Shown in pieces: positions 48,439-57,400 of a stretch of DNA of 64,000 nt; positions within the stretch are counted from its first letter, which is position 1, and the number at the start of each line of letters is the position of its first letter. Origin of the DNA: Methanoregulaceae archaeon UBA467 (GTDB lineage: Archaea; Halobacteriota; Methanomicrobia; Methanomicrobiales; Methanospirillaceae); assembly GCA_002503825.1 (NCBI GenBank), contig DASP01000013.1, positions 1-64,000 of the forward strand. The letters are read 5' to 3'. The notes beneath the pieces are model-generated. The model did not search any database. It saw nothing but the letters and a program-made list of their open reading frames with translations, and had not been told where the DNA came from. The translations under genes and the position numbers were made by a program.

Positions 48439-50361
48439 TTAACGGAGTCCCTTAATGTCCCATTCTTCTTCGGCGGGTGCTGCAACTGCCGGTTTTCTCT
48501 TCTTGAGGAAGTAAAAGACCAGGAATGCTGCTGCGATTATAATGATGATAACAATTACCATCTTGATGATCAGGTCGAGTGCCAGCCCGCCGGCTGAAAA
48601 CGGCTCCTGTGTCGGCACGGTTGTCGGCACTGTCGTTACCGCGGTCTGTGGCGGAAGAATCGCAAACAAACCGTAGATACTTGTATGTGTAATTTTTGCG
48701 CTTACGGTCCGGGTGTTGGTGTTGACCGTCGTCGGGATATCTTCCCAGAGTGAGGTCGACGGGTTGTACCACTTGATTGACAGGTCCGTGTTCTGCAGGG
48801 CAGCCCATTCATTCTCGGGCAGTGTCATACTCAGCGTAAAGTACGGGTCGAATGACGCACCGCCTGGCTCGATATCATACGCATACCCGGTGAATGCATA
48901 TCCGGCACCCGCCGGGACCGGCGGGACAGACCCGTCGGGCAGGCGTGCGATGGTGAGCGTTAAAAGCGGCTTTCCTGCAGCGTCGGTCGGTTTCATGCCC
49001 TCAGGCAGCGAAAGGGACCCGACGTTGTCTTCGGCAACGATGACCACGGACTGTGACAGCACAAGGTCCACGTTCAGGGGGAGCATTCCGCCCGGTGCAG
49101 TACCACTACCGGTCGGCGTCGGTGTCGGAGTAACGGTTGCATTCGCTGTGGGCGAGGAGATAAACGCAGGTGCGTAGAACCCTCCTCCTCCACCGCCGCC
49201 ACCGCCACCGCCGGCGGGGCTGCTGCTCTTTGTCACGACGATAAAGGTGCTTTTTGTAACCGTACTGGTACCTGCAGCATTGCCTGCCGTCAGGGTGACG
49301 TTATAAGCACCGTTATAATACATGTGGCTCGGGTTCTGCTGGTATGAATTGGCTGAATTATCCCCGAAGCTCCAGTTCCATGCAGTCGGGTACCCCGTTG
49401 TTCTGTCATAGAACTGGACGATGAGCGGTTCGTACCCGTACACCGGCACCGCATCGAATCCCGCTTGCGGGAAGGTCATATTCGTCCGCAGGTTCAGCTC
49501 GGTGGCAGCACCGGACTGGAACGGGAATGTCGCCTGCCACCCGCCTGAGCTGTTTACCGCAAAGCACTCTGCCCGGATGCCCCCGATATAAAATTCAATG
49601 GGGGCATTTGGAAGTATATTCCCATACACAGCAAGTTTCAGGTCTCCTGCGCTGGTCACCCCATATCTTCCGGGTACCGTTATGGTGACCGGGTTCCCGG
49701 TTGTCGGGCTGATCACTCCGGCTGCCTGGGCCCTGATCTCTGTTCCGGCAGGGACGTTCTCCCCGTTTGCAAGCACTGCGGTGCCATAGAAATCATGTGG
49801 AATGCTTGGAAGGCTTGTAGGTGATGTGGTCGGTCCCGTTGTTGTGGGTGATGTAGTAGGTGATGTTGTCGGGGAGGTGGTGGGGCTTGTAGTCGGGCTT
49901 GTAGTAGGTGATGTGGTCGGAGAAGTCGTCGGGGATGTAGTGGGACTTGTAGTCGGGCTTGTAGTAGGCGATGTGGTCGGAGAAGTCGTCGGGATAACTC
50001 CCTGGACCGCAAGGTTGACTTCTTTTACTCCACCTGCGGTAAACGTCGACGTTTGTGGTGCCTTGTAACCGTTCACATAGAATTCCACTGTTATCGTGCA
50101 GCCGCAGGAATATTCGTCCGCGGTTACCTGTGCAGCGAGGTAGTCGTATTTCCCGGTTTCGTATACCGCCTCTTCTCCCCGGACCGTCCCATAGACCTTG
50201 GTCTGGATGATCGTTCCCACCGGGGCGGGAATGCCGTTTATTGTAACAGTACCCTGGTAGTTGCAGGGGATGGGAGGCGGGCTGGATGAATCAGCCGTAA
50301 CTGAAACGGCTGCACAGAGCAGTATGATGAGTGCCAAAAAAATGAGTGATTTGTGTGTCAT
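48439..50361 (-). CDS. Large secreted surface protein with TTSP repeat stalk, PKD domain and anchor
   Basis: 640 residues. Signal peptide KSLIFLALIILLCAAVSVTA. Residues 30-120 are a beta domain (GTVTINGIPAPVGTIIQTKV). A Thr-Thr-Ser-Pro repeat stalk is at about 124-180. A second similar beta domain follows (FYGTAVLANGENVPAGTEIR), then a PKD domain (WNWSFGDNSANS), a poly-Gly linker and Thr/Pro-rich linker. Next is the C-terminal module shared with the 54474 gene (YAFTGYAYDIEPGGASFDPY, TDLSIKWYNPSTSLWEDIPT, TSIYGLFAI). It ends in a membrane helix (IIKMVIVIIIIIAAAFLVFY) and a short cytoplasmic tail. It probably projects from the cell surface. Confidence 0.82.
   Translation of the reverse strand: MTHKSLIFLALIILLCAAVSVTADSSSPPPIPCNYQGTVTINGIPAPVGTIIQTKVYGTVRGEEAVYETGKYDYLAAQVTADEYSCGCTITVEFYVNGYKAPQTSTFTAGGVKEVNLAVQGVIPTTSPTTSPTTSPTTSPTTSPTTSPTTSPTTSPTTSPTTSPTTSPTTSPTTTGPTTSPTSLPSIPHDFYGTAVLANGENVPAGTEIRAQAAGVISPTTGNPVTITVPGRYGVTSAGDLKLAVYGNILPNAPIEFYIGGIRAECFAVNSSGGWQATFPFQSGAATELNLRTNMTFPQAGFDAVPVYGYEPLIVQFYDRTTGYPTAWNWSFGDNSANSYQQNPSHMYYNGAYNVTLTAGNAAGTSTVTKSTFIVVTKSSSPAGGGGGGGGGGGFYAPAFISSPTANATVTPTPTPTGSGTAPGGMLPLNVDLVLSQSVVIVAEDNVGSLSLPEGMKPTDAAGKPLLTLTIARLPDGSVPPVPAGAGYAFTGYAYDIEPGGASFDPYFTLSMTLPENEWAALQNTDLSIKWYNPSTSLWEDIPTTVNTNTRTVSAKITHTSIYGLFAILPPQTAVTTVPTTVPTQEPFSAGGLALDLIIKMVIVIIIIIAAAFLVFYFLKKRKPAVAAPAEEEWDIKGLR
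49818..49995 (-). repeat. In-frame tandem repeat coding Thr-Thr-Ser-Pro units
   Basis: A run of about twelve 12-bp units encodes (TTSP)n within the surface protein. Codon choice alternates, giving longer 24- and 60-bp near-identical blocks. Such tracts expand or contract easily by slippage or recombination. Confidence 0.85.
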
Positions 50362-50388
50362 TGCGCTCCTCAGGGGGGTGTCCCGTTA

Positions 50389-53334
50389 TCAGGCGCTGAT
50401 TGCCGCCAGGGTTCCCGGGCTGTTCATGAAGAGCCAGTATCCCTTCGTGGGATACATCGGGTTCGTATCGCTGTGGCTCCCTGTCCCTCCGTTGATGAGC
50501 GATGTCTCGTATGCCTGTAAAGACCCTGAAAACCCGATCGCCTGTGTCCACTGGTTCTTCACTGAGATTAAGTCGTCCTTTGCGGCTGCAGCGCTCACGT
50601 CAGAGTATCCTATCGCATTCCAGCCGGTGTACAGTTGTTTTGTCGGCGGGGTCTGCAGTGGATCGTTCCTGAATGTCAGCGGGACTTCCTTGTAGCCTGC
50701 CGAATAGATCCAGATGCCGTCGAGGGGCTGCACCACGCTTGATGCAGTCATCTGCATCCAGACGCCTGACCCGGCGTCATAGAGATAGATCGAGTGGCCT
50801 GCGGTGTCGACATTTGCAAAGACGACTCCTGCAGTCTTTGCACTGTCAGCAAGGACCCGTGGGGTGGAGATGAAGTTCCACCCTGAATACAGGTATATGG
50901 TGTTGCTGCCCGGTACAGGGGTCTGCGTGGTGGTTACGGTCGGGGTTGGTCCTGCACCGGATACGATAATGTACCCATTTTTACTTGTCGATGAAGTTCC
51001 ACTTACTCCTGTAACTGTCAAGCTAACGTCATATGTGCCTTGTTGAGTGTAAATATGCACTGGATTCTTCTCAGTTGAGGTATATCCATCTCCAAAGGTC
51101 CAACTCCATGAAGTTGGGGAACCGGTTGATAAGTCATTAAATTGTACCGTTAAAGGTGCGGGTCCATTAACAGGCATTCCTCCGAAATTTGCAGAGAGGG
51201 GGTTATATTCCTGAATAGTGAAATGAAGCAGGACATATTCATCATCAATCATGGGATTGTTGAGTGCATCTTGTAATGCTTGTGATGCAGTGGTGCCTGT
51301 TATGCAATCCGTTCCGTCATATTGGAACAGTTTACTCCACTTTACCGGAACAGCACCGACAACAAATAACTTACCATTGTTCTCTAACGGACTTGGTTGA
51401 GTTGGTGAAATGTCGGCTGCTGGGCGATCGATTTCCCGGATAACGTCGAATTCATGATTATACATTGGGTGCTGGAGGATAACATCATAAATACCTGATT
51501 TTAACTGTTTAAGGTCAATCAGGGATGAGAGAGAAATTGAGAATGTATCATCGCATAATACCGGTATAACACTGCGAATTAACCTCGCACTACCTACTTT
51601 ATTCTCTCCAAATACCCACATCACAATCTTTTTCTCGGGATTTCCTGTTGTTTTACCTTGAATAACAATATCTGTCTGGTTACAACAATCGACTGCCACG
51701 GACGAAGGTGAAAGAGAAGCAGTGATTTCAGGTTTAAGGAATGTTATCTGAGCACTTGACCACGCTGCACATCCCGGGCTTGGTCCGCCACATGCACCGC
51801 ATGCGATCTTTGTAAGAGCAGATTTATCGTTTGGTTTACTGGCGGCATAGATTTCGTAGTCTCCTAACTCAATCGGGAGATCTTTTGTCTTCCAGATGTA
51901 CTGCCATTTATTGTTTATCACTGAAACTCGTGTGAAGGTAAATGCCTGAGTATTCACTACAGGTAATTTTCCTGATGTCAGATTCGCACCACATGGTGGT
52001 TGACAGGGGCCCGTCATGAACAAATACGTGGATGCACTATCAAAATTTGTACCAGTAATTGTAATGCCTTCTCCCAGATAGGCAGTGCTGTTCATCGATA
52101 TAGTGACCTCACCCAGATTAACAGTCATAATTTGTTCATCATAAACAGGAGAAGTAATTTCCACTCCGACCCTTTCAGCACGAATTATATATGATCCAGG
52201 TTTTGTATCAGGATTTGTTCTGAATGTGATATATTTAACATATTTTTTGAGATCTGAATCCCATTGGGTCCTGCTTTCAGTGTAATATTTTGTTCCGTTA
52301 TATGGGTATTTTGGCACACTCCCACGAACGGTCATATTATTACAATTCCCACATTCGAATGGTGTGTTTCCTATATCAAATGGACCATTTTCAGGATCAA
52401 ATTTTAAATCATATCCCGGTTCAATAAGTGGGGGTTGGTCACATTCATACCCCGTCATCTTTAAAGGACATTCTTTGACCCAAAGAATGAATTCTGTTGA
52501 TGGTAATCCTTCGACTCGTACAGTTGAGGTATTACCCCTTAGAATTGTTGGGTCCATTAAAGTAAGTTTTATCTGATCTAGTTCAAGTTGGATAGTTTTA
52601 GATGATGATATGGCTTTCTCCTTATTGTTAGAATTTAAACTGTTTGCAAAACATTCAGCCCAGACATAATATGTTCCTACTTTATAGTAGGTTTTACCTG
52701 ATGGTTCAACAATACCGGTATTCCATCCCGTGGTTGTATTACCTTTTGCTGTCCAATAATAAGGTGAACTATTAACGTATAAATCGATTAGGGATGTTTT
52801 TTGTGTTAGCGAAAGGCCATATAATTCACTGTATTGTAACCCATCAGGGTTTTTAACCACGATATTAATAATGCCAGATGCCCCCGGTCTCTCTGCAATT
52901 TGATAGAGGTTTGTATCAACTCTGAAGTTAACCCAGGTACCTTGAGTTACCTGACCGTTTGTTACGTCAATATCTCCGGCTTTATCATGAATTCTTATGT
53001 CGATACTTGGTTCTTCAACAAAGAAAGCTAATACCTTTCCTTCGCCATTCATGTAGTACCAAGATCCTTTTCTTTCGTTGAAGACTAACGGATCAACATA
53101 AAAATTCGATAAATCTGGGATATATAACTGATAAGGCACGCTTGTTTCAGATGCCCACCAGAAAACTGTTGATACACCTTCTGGTACTGTCGCAGTAATA
53201 TCTAATCCTTCTTCTCCGATGAAAACATGTCCCCCTGAAGGAACTATGCTATTATCCGCCGATACCGGTATCGCCACTGCTGTAATAGCGATGGCTAAAA
53301 TGACACAATAGAGTAAGCACTGTTGAAGCTTCAT
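50389..53334 (-). CDS. Large secreted DUF3821-like/PKD surface protein
   Basis: 981 residues from ATG 53334 (MKLQQCLLYCVILAIAITAV; signal peptide ends near VSA). The N-terminus SIVPSGGHVFIGEEGLDITA resembles the DUF3821 domain of methanogen envelope proteins. Several beta-sandwich repeats follow (EVTISMNSTAYLGEGITITG and others). A PKD domain is near 745-825 (WSWTFGDGYTSTEKNPVHIY). The C-terminal 160 residues hold two copies of a GWNxI-type unit (YLYSGWNFISTPRVLADSAK and LYTGWNAIGYSDVSAAAAKD). No membrane anchor is present. It may be an S-layer or wall component. Most of the gene is AT-rich, but its last 550 nt match the surrounding GC level. Confidence 0.75.
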   Translation of the reverse strand: MKLQQCLLYCVILAIAITAVAIPVSADNSIVPSGGHVFIGEEGLDITATVPEGVSTVFWWASETSVPYQLYIPDLSNFYVDPLVFNERKGSWYYMNGEGKVLAFFVEEPSIDIRIHDKAGDIDVTNGQVTQGTWVNFRVDTNLYQIAERPGASGIINIVVKNPDGLQYSELYGLSLTQKTSLIDLYVNSSPYYWTAKGNTTTGWNTGIVEPSGKTYYKVGTYYVWAECFANSLNSNNKEKAISSSKTIQLELDQIKLTLMDPTILRGNTSTVRVEGLPSTEFILWVKECPLKMTGYECDQPPLIEPGYDLKFDPENGPFDIGNTPFECGNCNNMTVRGSVPKYPYNGTKYYTESRTQWDSDLKKYVKYITFRTNPDTKPGSYIIRAERVGVEITSPVYDEQIMTVNLGEVTISMNSTAYLGEGITITGTNFDSASTYLFMTGPCQPPCGANLTSGKLPVVNTQAFTFTRVSVINNKWQYIWKTKDLPIELGDYEIYAASKPNDKSALTKIACGACGGPSPGCAAWSSAQITFLKPEITASLSPSSVAVDCCNQTDIVIQGKTTGNPEKKIVMWVFGENKVGSARLIRSVIPVLCDDTFSISLSSLIDLKQLKSGIYDVILQHPMYNHEFDVIREIDRPAADISPTQPSPLENNGKLFVVGAVPVKWSKLFQYDGTDCITGTTASQALQDALNNPMIDDEYVLLHFTIQEYNPLSANFGGMPVNGPAPLTVQFNDLSTGSPTSWSWTFGDGYTSTEKNPVHIYTQQGTYDVSLTVTGVSGTSSTSKNGYIIVSGAGPTPTVTTTQTPVPGSNTIYLYSGWNFISTPRVLADSAKTAGVVFANVDTAGHSIYLYDAGSGVWMQMTASSVVQPLDGIWIYSAGYKEVPLTFRNDPLQTPPTKQLYTGWNAIGYSDVSAAAAKDDLISVKNQWTQAIGFSGSLQAYETSLINGGTGSHSDTNPMYPTKGYWLFMNSPGTLAAISA

Positions 53335-53414
53335 TTTGTTCAGCACCACCTTGATTGAAATATTATAATCGAGAGGCGATCCAGAAAGTGCCACCTCATG
53401 GATAGATCCTCTCT

Positions 53415-53422
53415 TTTATATA
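53415..53422 (-). promoter_or_regulatory. TATA box of the 981-residue surface protein gene
   Basis: TATATAAA on the minus strand, about 80 nt before the start at 53334. It predicts a leader of roughly 55 nt. The rest of 53395-53636 is AT-rich and has no gene. Confidence 0.45.
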
Positions 53423-53636
53423 CTCTGGATTGGAACAAGAAACTAATATAGTTTTCTCTTCGTATCAGAAGAATGTACTTCGCTGATCACGGATTTTAAA
53501 ACATTGATCGTCGGATTTGAACAAAAATTTCAGATTGGAATGTAACAAAAAGTATTTATAGTAAAATGATTTTTCTGCTGGAAAAGTTTTTTTTAAATGG
53601 TGTATCTGAAGACAAATAACGGGAAAATGAGCGTAA

Positions 53637-53660
53637 TTATTTGAGATCGTTCTCAAATAA
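53637..53660 (-). terminator. Hairpin overlapping the stop codon of the truncated tail copy
   Basis: TTATTTGAGA-TCGT-TCTCAAATAA is a perfect 10-bp stem with a 4-nt loop. It exactly covers the codons for the last seven residues (LFENDLK) and the TAA stop. The identical hairpin is at 54474-54497. Confidence 0.6.
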
Positions 53661-53922
53661 CTGCTCTTCCTTCTTCGGAGGCCGTGCCTGCCTTTTGATC
53701 ATGTATACTGCAGCCGCTGCGACTGCTGCAATGATGACGATGACCGGAATGACCAGCAGCCACGGGAAATGCGCTGAAACCGGTGTCGTCTGCGGGATCT
53801 GCGTTGCTGTCACGGTCACCGGCGGGCTCATAATCCCGAAGAGGCCGCAGGTACCACCGGTACAGATGGTTGCGCGTACAGTCCGGGCAGCCGGATCAAC
53901 CGTCGAAGTGAGTGTATTTCAG
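53637..53922 (-). pseudogene. Truncated duplicate of a surface-protein C-terminal tail
   Basis: The minus strand reads TVDPAARTVRATICTGGTCG, then LFGIMSPPVTVTATQIPQTT, PVSAHFPWLLVIPVIVIIAA, a membrane helix and a basic tail ending LFENDLK. This matches the last about 95 residues of the protein at 54474, including the end and the stop hairpin. A stop codon interrupts the frame just upstream of the match (near 53921-53928), and no start or signal peptide precedes it. It is therefore a 3' gene fragment left by duplication or recombination. Confidence 0.75.
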
Positions 53923-54036
53923 ACATAAAAGGTCTCACTGCTACTATCTGCAGGTCACCGTTCTCATTTCGCAGGACTTCCCCGGTTCTCAGTCAGCCTC
54001 GTCATCGTGAGTCTGCAACCCGGACAGATGCACCCT

Positions 54037-54381
54037 GTCCTTCAGCAGATGCACCCGGATTACCCTGTCCTTCAGCAGTCCCCGGCACCTGCTGAAGGCT
54101 AAATCCCGTGTTATTTTGTGTTTGTTCACTCAACGGCGCTATTTGGAAAGAATTTGAAATCTATCCTTCAGCAGTTGCAGGTTCAGATACACAGAGTCAT
54201 AGTGAGGCAGATGCTGAAAGTGTGCACTCTATACTTTCAGATTTGCTGAAGGATAGACTACTGTACACACACATATGTGTATATATACACTTAAAATAGG
54301 AATTCACGCCATTAAAATCCGTTTTCTATCCTTCAGCACCTGCTGAAGGACTGCTGAAGGACTGCTGAAGTGCTGAAGGAC
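54037..54381. repeat. Dense cluster of CCTTCAGCA/TGCTGAAGG inverted repeats
   Basis: CCTTCAGCAG (54069-54078) pairs with CTGCTGAAGG (54089-54098). CTATCCTTCAGCA (54161-54173) pairs over 13 bp with TGCTGAAGGATAG (54244-54256), with CTGAAAGT/ACTTTCAG nested inside. CTATCCTTCAGCA recurs at 54326 and is followed by almost four tandem copies of TGCTGAAGGAC (54341-54381). There is no gene here. The array lies between the truncated tail copy and the 1324-residue gene. Confidence 0.75.
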
Positions 54382-54473
54382 AGGTGTCATTCCCATACGG
54401 GTCACCATCGGGTTCGGGGCTTCACTATTCAACATTAAAAAGAAGATAAAAAATAATCGAAAAAAAGCCGTAA

Positions 54474-54497
54474 TTATTTGAGATCGTTCTCAAATAA
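54474..54497 (-). terminator. Hairpin overlapping the stop codon of the 1324-residue gene
   Basis: Same perfect 10-bp stem as at 53637-53660, made of the last seven codons plus the stop. On the minus strand, downstream sequence is T-rich (CGGCTTTTTTTCG), so it fits a terminator or 3'-end stabiliser. Confidence 0.6.
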
Positions 54498-57400
54498 CTC
54501 CTTTTCTTCTTTCGGTGGCTTTGACCGTCTTCCAATCAGGTATACTGCAGCCGCCACGACCGCTGCAATGATAACGACGACCGGAATGACCAGCATCCAC
54601 GGGAATGGCGCTGAAACAGGCGTTGTTTGTGGGATCTGCGTTTCAGTCACCGTTCCGGTCACAGGGGTGGTGATGATCCCGAAGAGACCGTACGTGCCTC
54701 CGGTGCAGATGGTTGCGCGGACGGTCCGGGCAGCCGGATCAATTGTTGTCGGGAGTGTCTCCCATGTCCCTGTCCCAGAATTATACTTCATTATAGTCAG
54801 GTCTGTTGTCTCAAGTGCACCCCACTGCTCACCGGTGAATGACATGACCAGCGTGACGCACGGGTCGAACGATGCCGCGAACGGCTGGATAAGGTACGCA
54901 AACCCTGTAAATGCATATGGTGCCCCCGGCATCTGCGGGAGCGACCCGTCAGCGGCAGGGGTTACAAGGAGATTTGTCAGGGGCTGCCCGTCTCCGTCAA
55001 CAGGCCTGACCCCGGCACCGATGATAACCGATGCGACACCGTCGGGTGAGACGATAACCACCGATTGCGTGGTAATATTATTTGCATCGAGCGGAATCGC
55101 CCCTGAAGGTGTGGGCACCGGAGTCTGGGTCAGCGTCGCCGTTGGAGTCGTGGTGTTTCCGACATAGAATGTGCCGCTGCCGCCGCCGCCGCCACCGCCA
55201 CCGCCACCGCGGCGGTAGACCCTGATGAATGCCGGTTTGATGACCGTTGAATTACCTGTCGCACTCGTCACGGTAAGTTTCACGGTGTAATCACCGTTGT
55301 AATAGAGGTTCAGCGGGTTCTGGTCGGTTGAGGTCCTGCCGTCACCGAACTCCCAGTACCACGAGACCGGGTTTCCGAGGGAGGTATCGGTGAAATAAAC
55401 CAATAACGGCTCGTATCCCTGCACCGGGTCAGCGGTGAAGTTTGCAACCGGGTATGGACTCGCTCCGACCTCGATATATCCGCTCTTTGATTCGGTGTCA
55501 CTCCCCATGGAGTTGCTGACGGTCAGGTTCACCGTGTATGTCCCGGGCATCCCATAGACATGGACCGGGTCCCGTTCTGCTGAACCCAAACCGTCACCAA
55601 ATGTCCATGACCATTCGTCAGGACCGCCTGATGACAGATCCGTGAACGCCACAGTGAGTGGTGCAAGTCCGTTTCTCGGGCTTCCCGAAAATTCTGCTAC
55701 GGGCGGGTAGGTAAATACATGGATGTAATTGATCCTGGTCTCGGTATCAGACCCCCCTACGTTCCTGGCGGTAAGCGAGACGGTGTAGTTGCCCGGGTCA
55801 CGGAAGATGTGTTCGGGATTCTGTAGTGACGATGTCCCGCCGTCTCCGAAGTTCCATGACCATTCATAGGGCGATCCGCCCGAGAGATCGGTAAACCGCA
55901 CGTGAAGCGGCGCCATGCCTTCTGTGATGTTCGCGGTAAAGTTCGCCACCGGTGCGGGCGGAAGTCCGCTGACCGTAATATAGCCTGGCTTTATCGCAGT
56001 ACTCTCTCCGCCCTGCCCGTCCCGTATCGTCAGCGAAACCGTGAATGTTCCCGTTGCCTGGTAGACATGAGACGGGTTGGCAGCATTTGAGGTCCCCCCG
56101 TCCCCGAATGACCATGCCCACTGGTTATGCACACCGGTTGAAGCGTCCATAAACTGGACGGTCAGCGGAACGAATCCCGCCTGCGGGTACCCGTTGAAAT
56201 CGGCCTGTAATCCCGGTGTTGAAACCGTAATATACCCTGCTTTATGCACGGTACTCTGCCCGTATGCATTGGATACCGTCAGGGTTACATTGTACGTGCC
56301 CGGGGACTGGTATACGTGTGCCGGGCTCTGCTGGGTTGAATTTCCGGTGCCGTCCCCGAAGTTCCAGTTCCAGAATGTCGGATAGCCGGTAGAATTGTCG
56401 ATAAACTGGACTGAGAGAGGTGCGGTTCCGGATCTCGGGCTTCCTGTGAAATCCGCGGCAAGAGGAATTTCAGCAACATTCAGATCGAGGAGGGTGATAG
56501 TTCCTGCATTGTACGGATAGGAATCCTGCCAACCGGTCCCGGCCGATACGTCCCTGCACCGTGCCATGAAACCGTTTACATAGAATGTTATGGGCGAACC
56601 CTGCGTTATTCCCCCCTGTATGAGGAGTTTTGGTGAGAGGGCTCCGGGGTACCCGTAATATCCCGGCAGGTTGGTCTGTATCGATCCTCCCCCGCCGGTT
56701 ACCACACCGCGTATGGTGCTGTATGCAGGTGCCGGTTCACCAAGGATGGTAACATTTCCATAAAATGCATGTGGGAGCGGTGGAACGCCTGTAACCGTGA
56801 TATAACCGGTTTTTTGGAGCGTTGATCCACCGTATTCATTATTTACGGTGAGAGTGACGGTATAGGTTCCCGTAGATGTGTAGGTATGACCGGGGTTATC
56901 CATGGTTGAATTTACGGTGCCGTCCCCGAAGTTCCATGAACAGGAGGTTGGCGACCCTGTTGAAAGGTCAGTGAACTGGACGGTAAGCGGTGACGGACCC
57001 TGTTGTGGTTCCGCTGAAAATTCAGCGACCGGAGATTCATAAATAAGGATCTCTGACTGGTCGAACCCTTTTATCCCGCAGTCACTGTCTGTCCCCAGGG
57101 CATAGACATAATATTCCCCGTTTGTCAGCCCTGCAAGTGATGCAGATGGTACTACCGCATATGATGAACCAATGGCATACCCTGAGGACCCGAAGCCCGG
57201 GGTGATGACAATCGAACCTTCTTCCGGATCAACGGGCACGCCTCCTACCCTGAGAATGGAAAATGTAAGTGCGTTGTTAATCCCGGAAGGGTTGATGAGT
57301 GAAGTCAGTCCTGACAGGATGGGGTTGCCGCCGATGAGCCCTGCATTTACCGGGTCATCAAGTGTTCCGGTAATGTTCTCCATGTCGACGTCGATCCTGA

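Noticed and set aside
54326..54381. Possible CRISPR-like array of TGCTGAAGGAC
   Set aside because: Units are 11 bp and directly tandem with no spacers; no cas genes are present.
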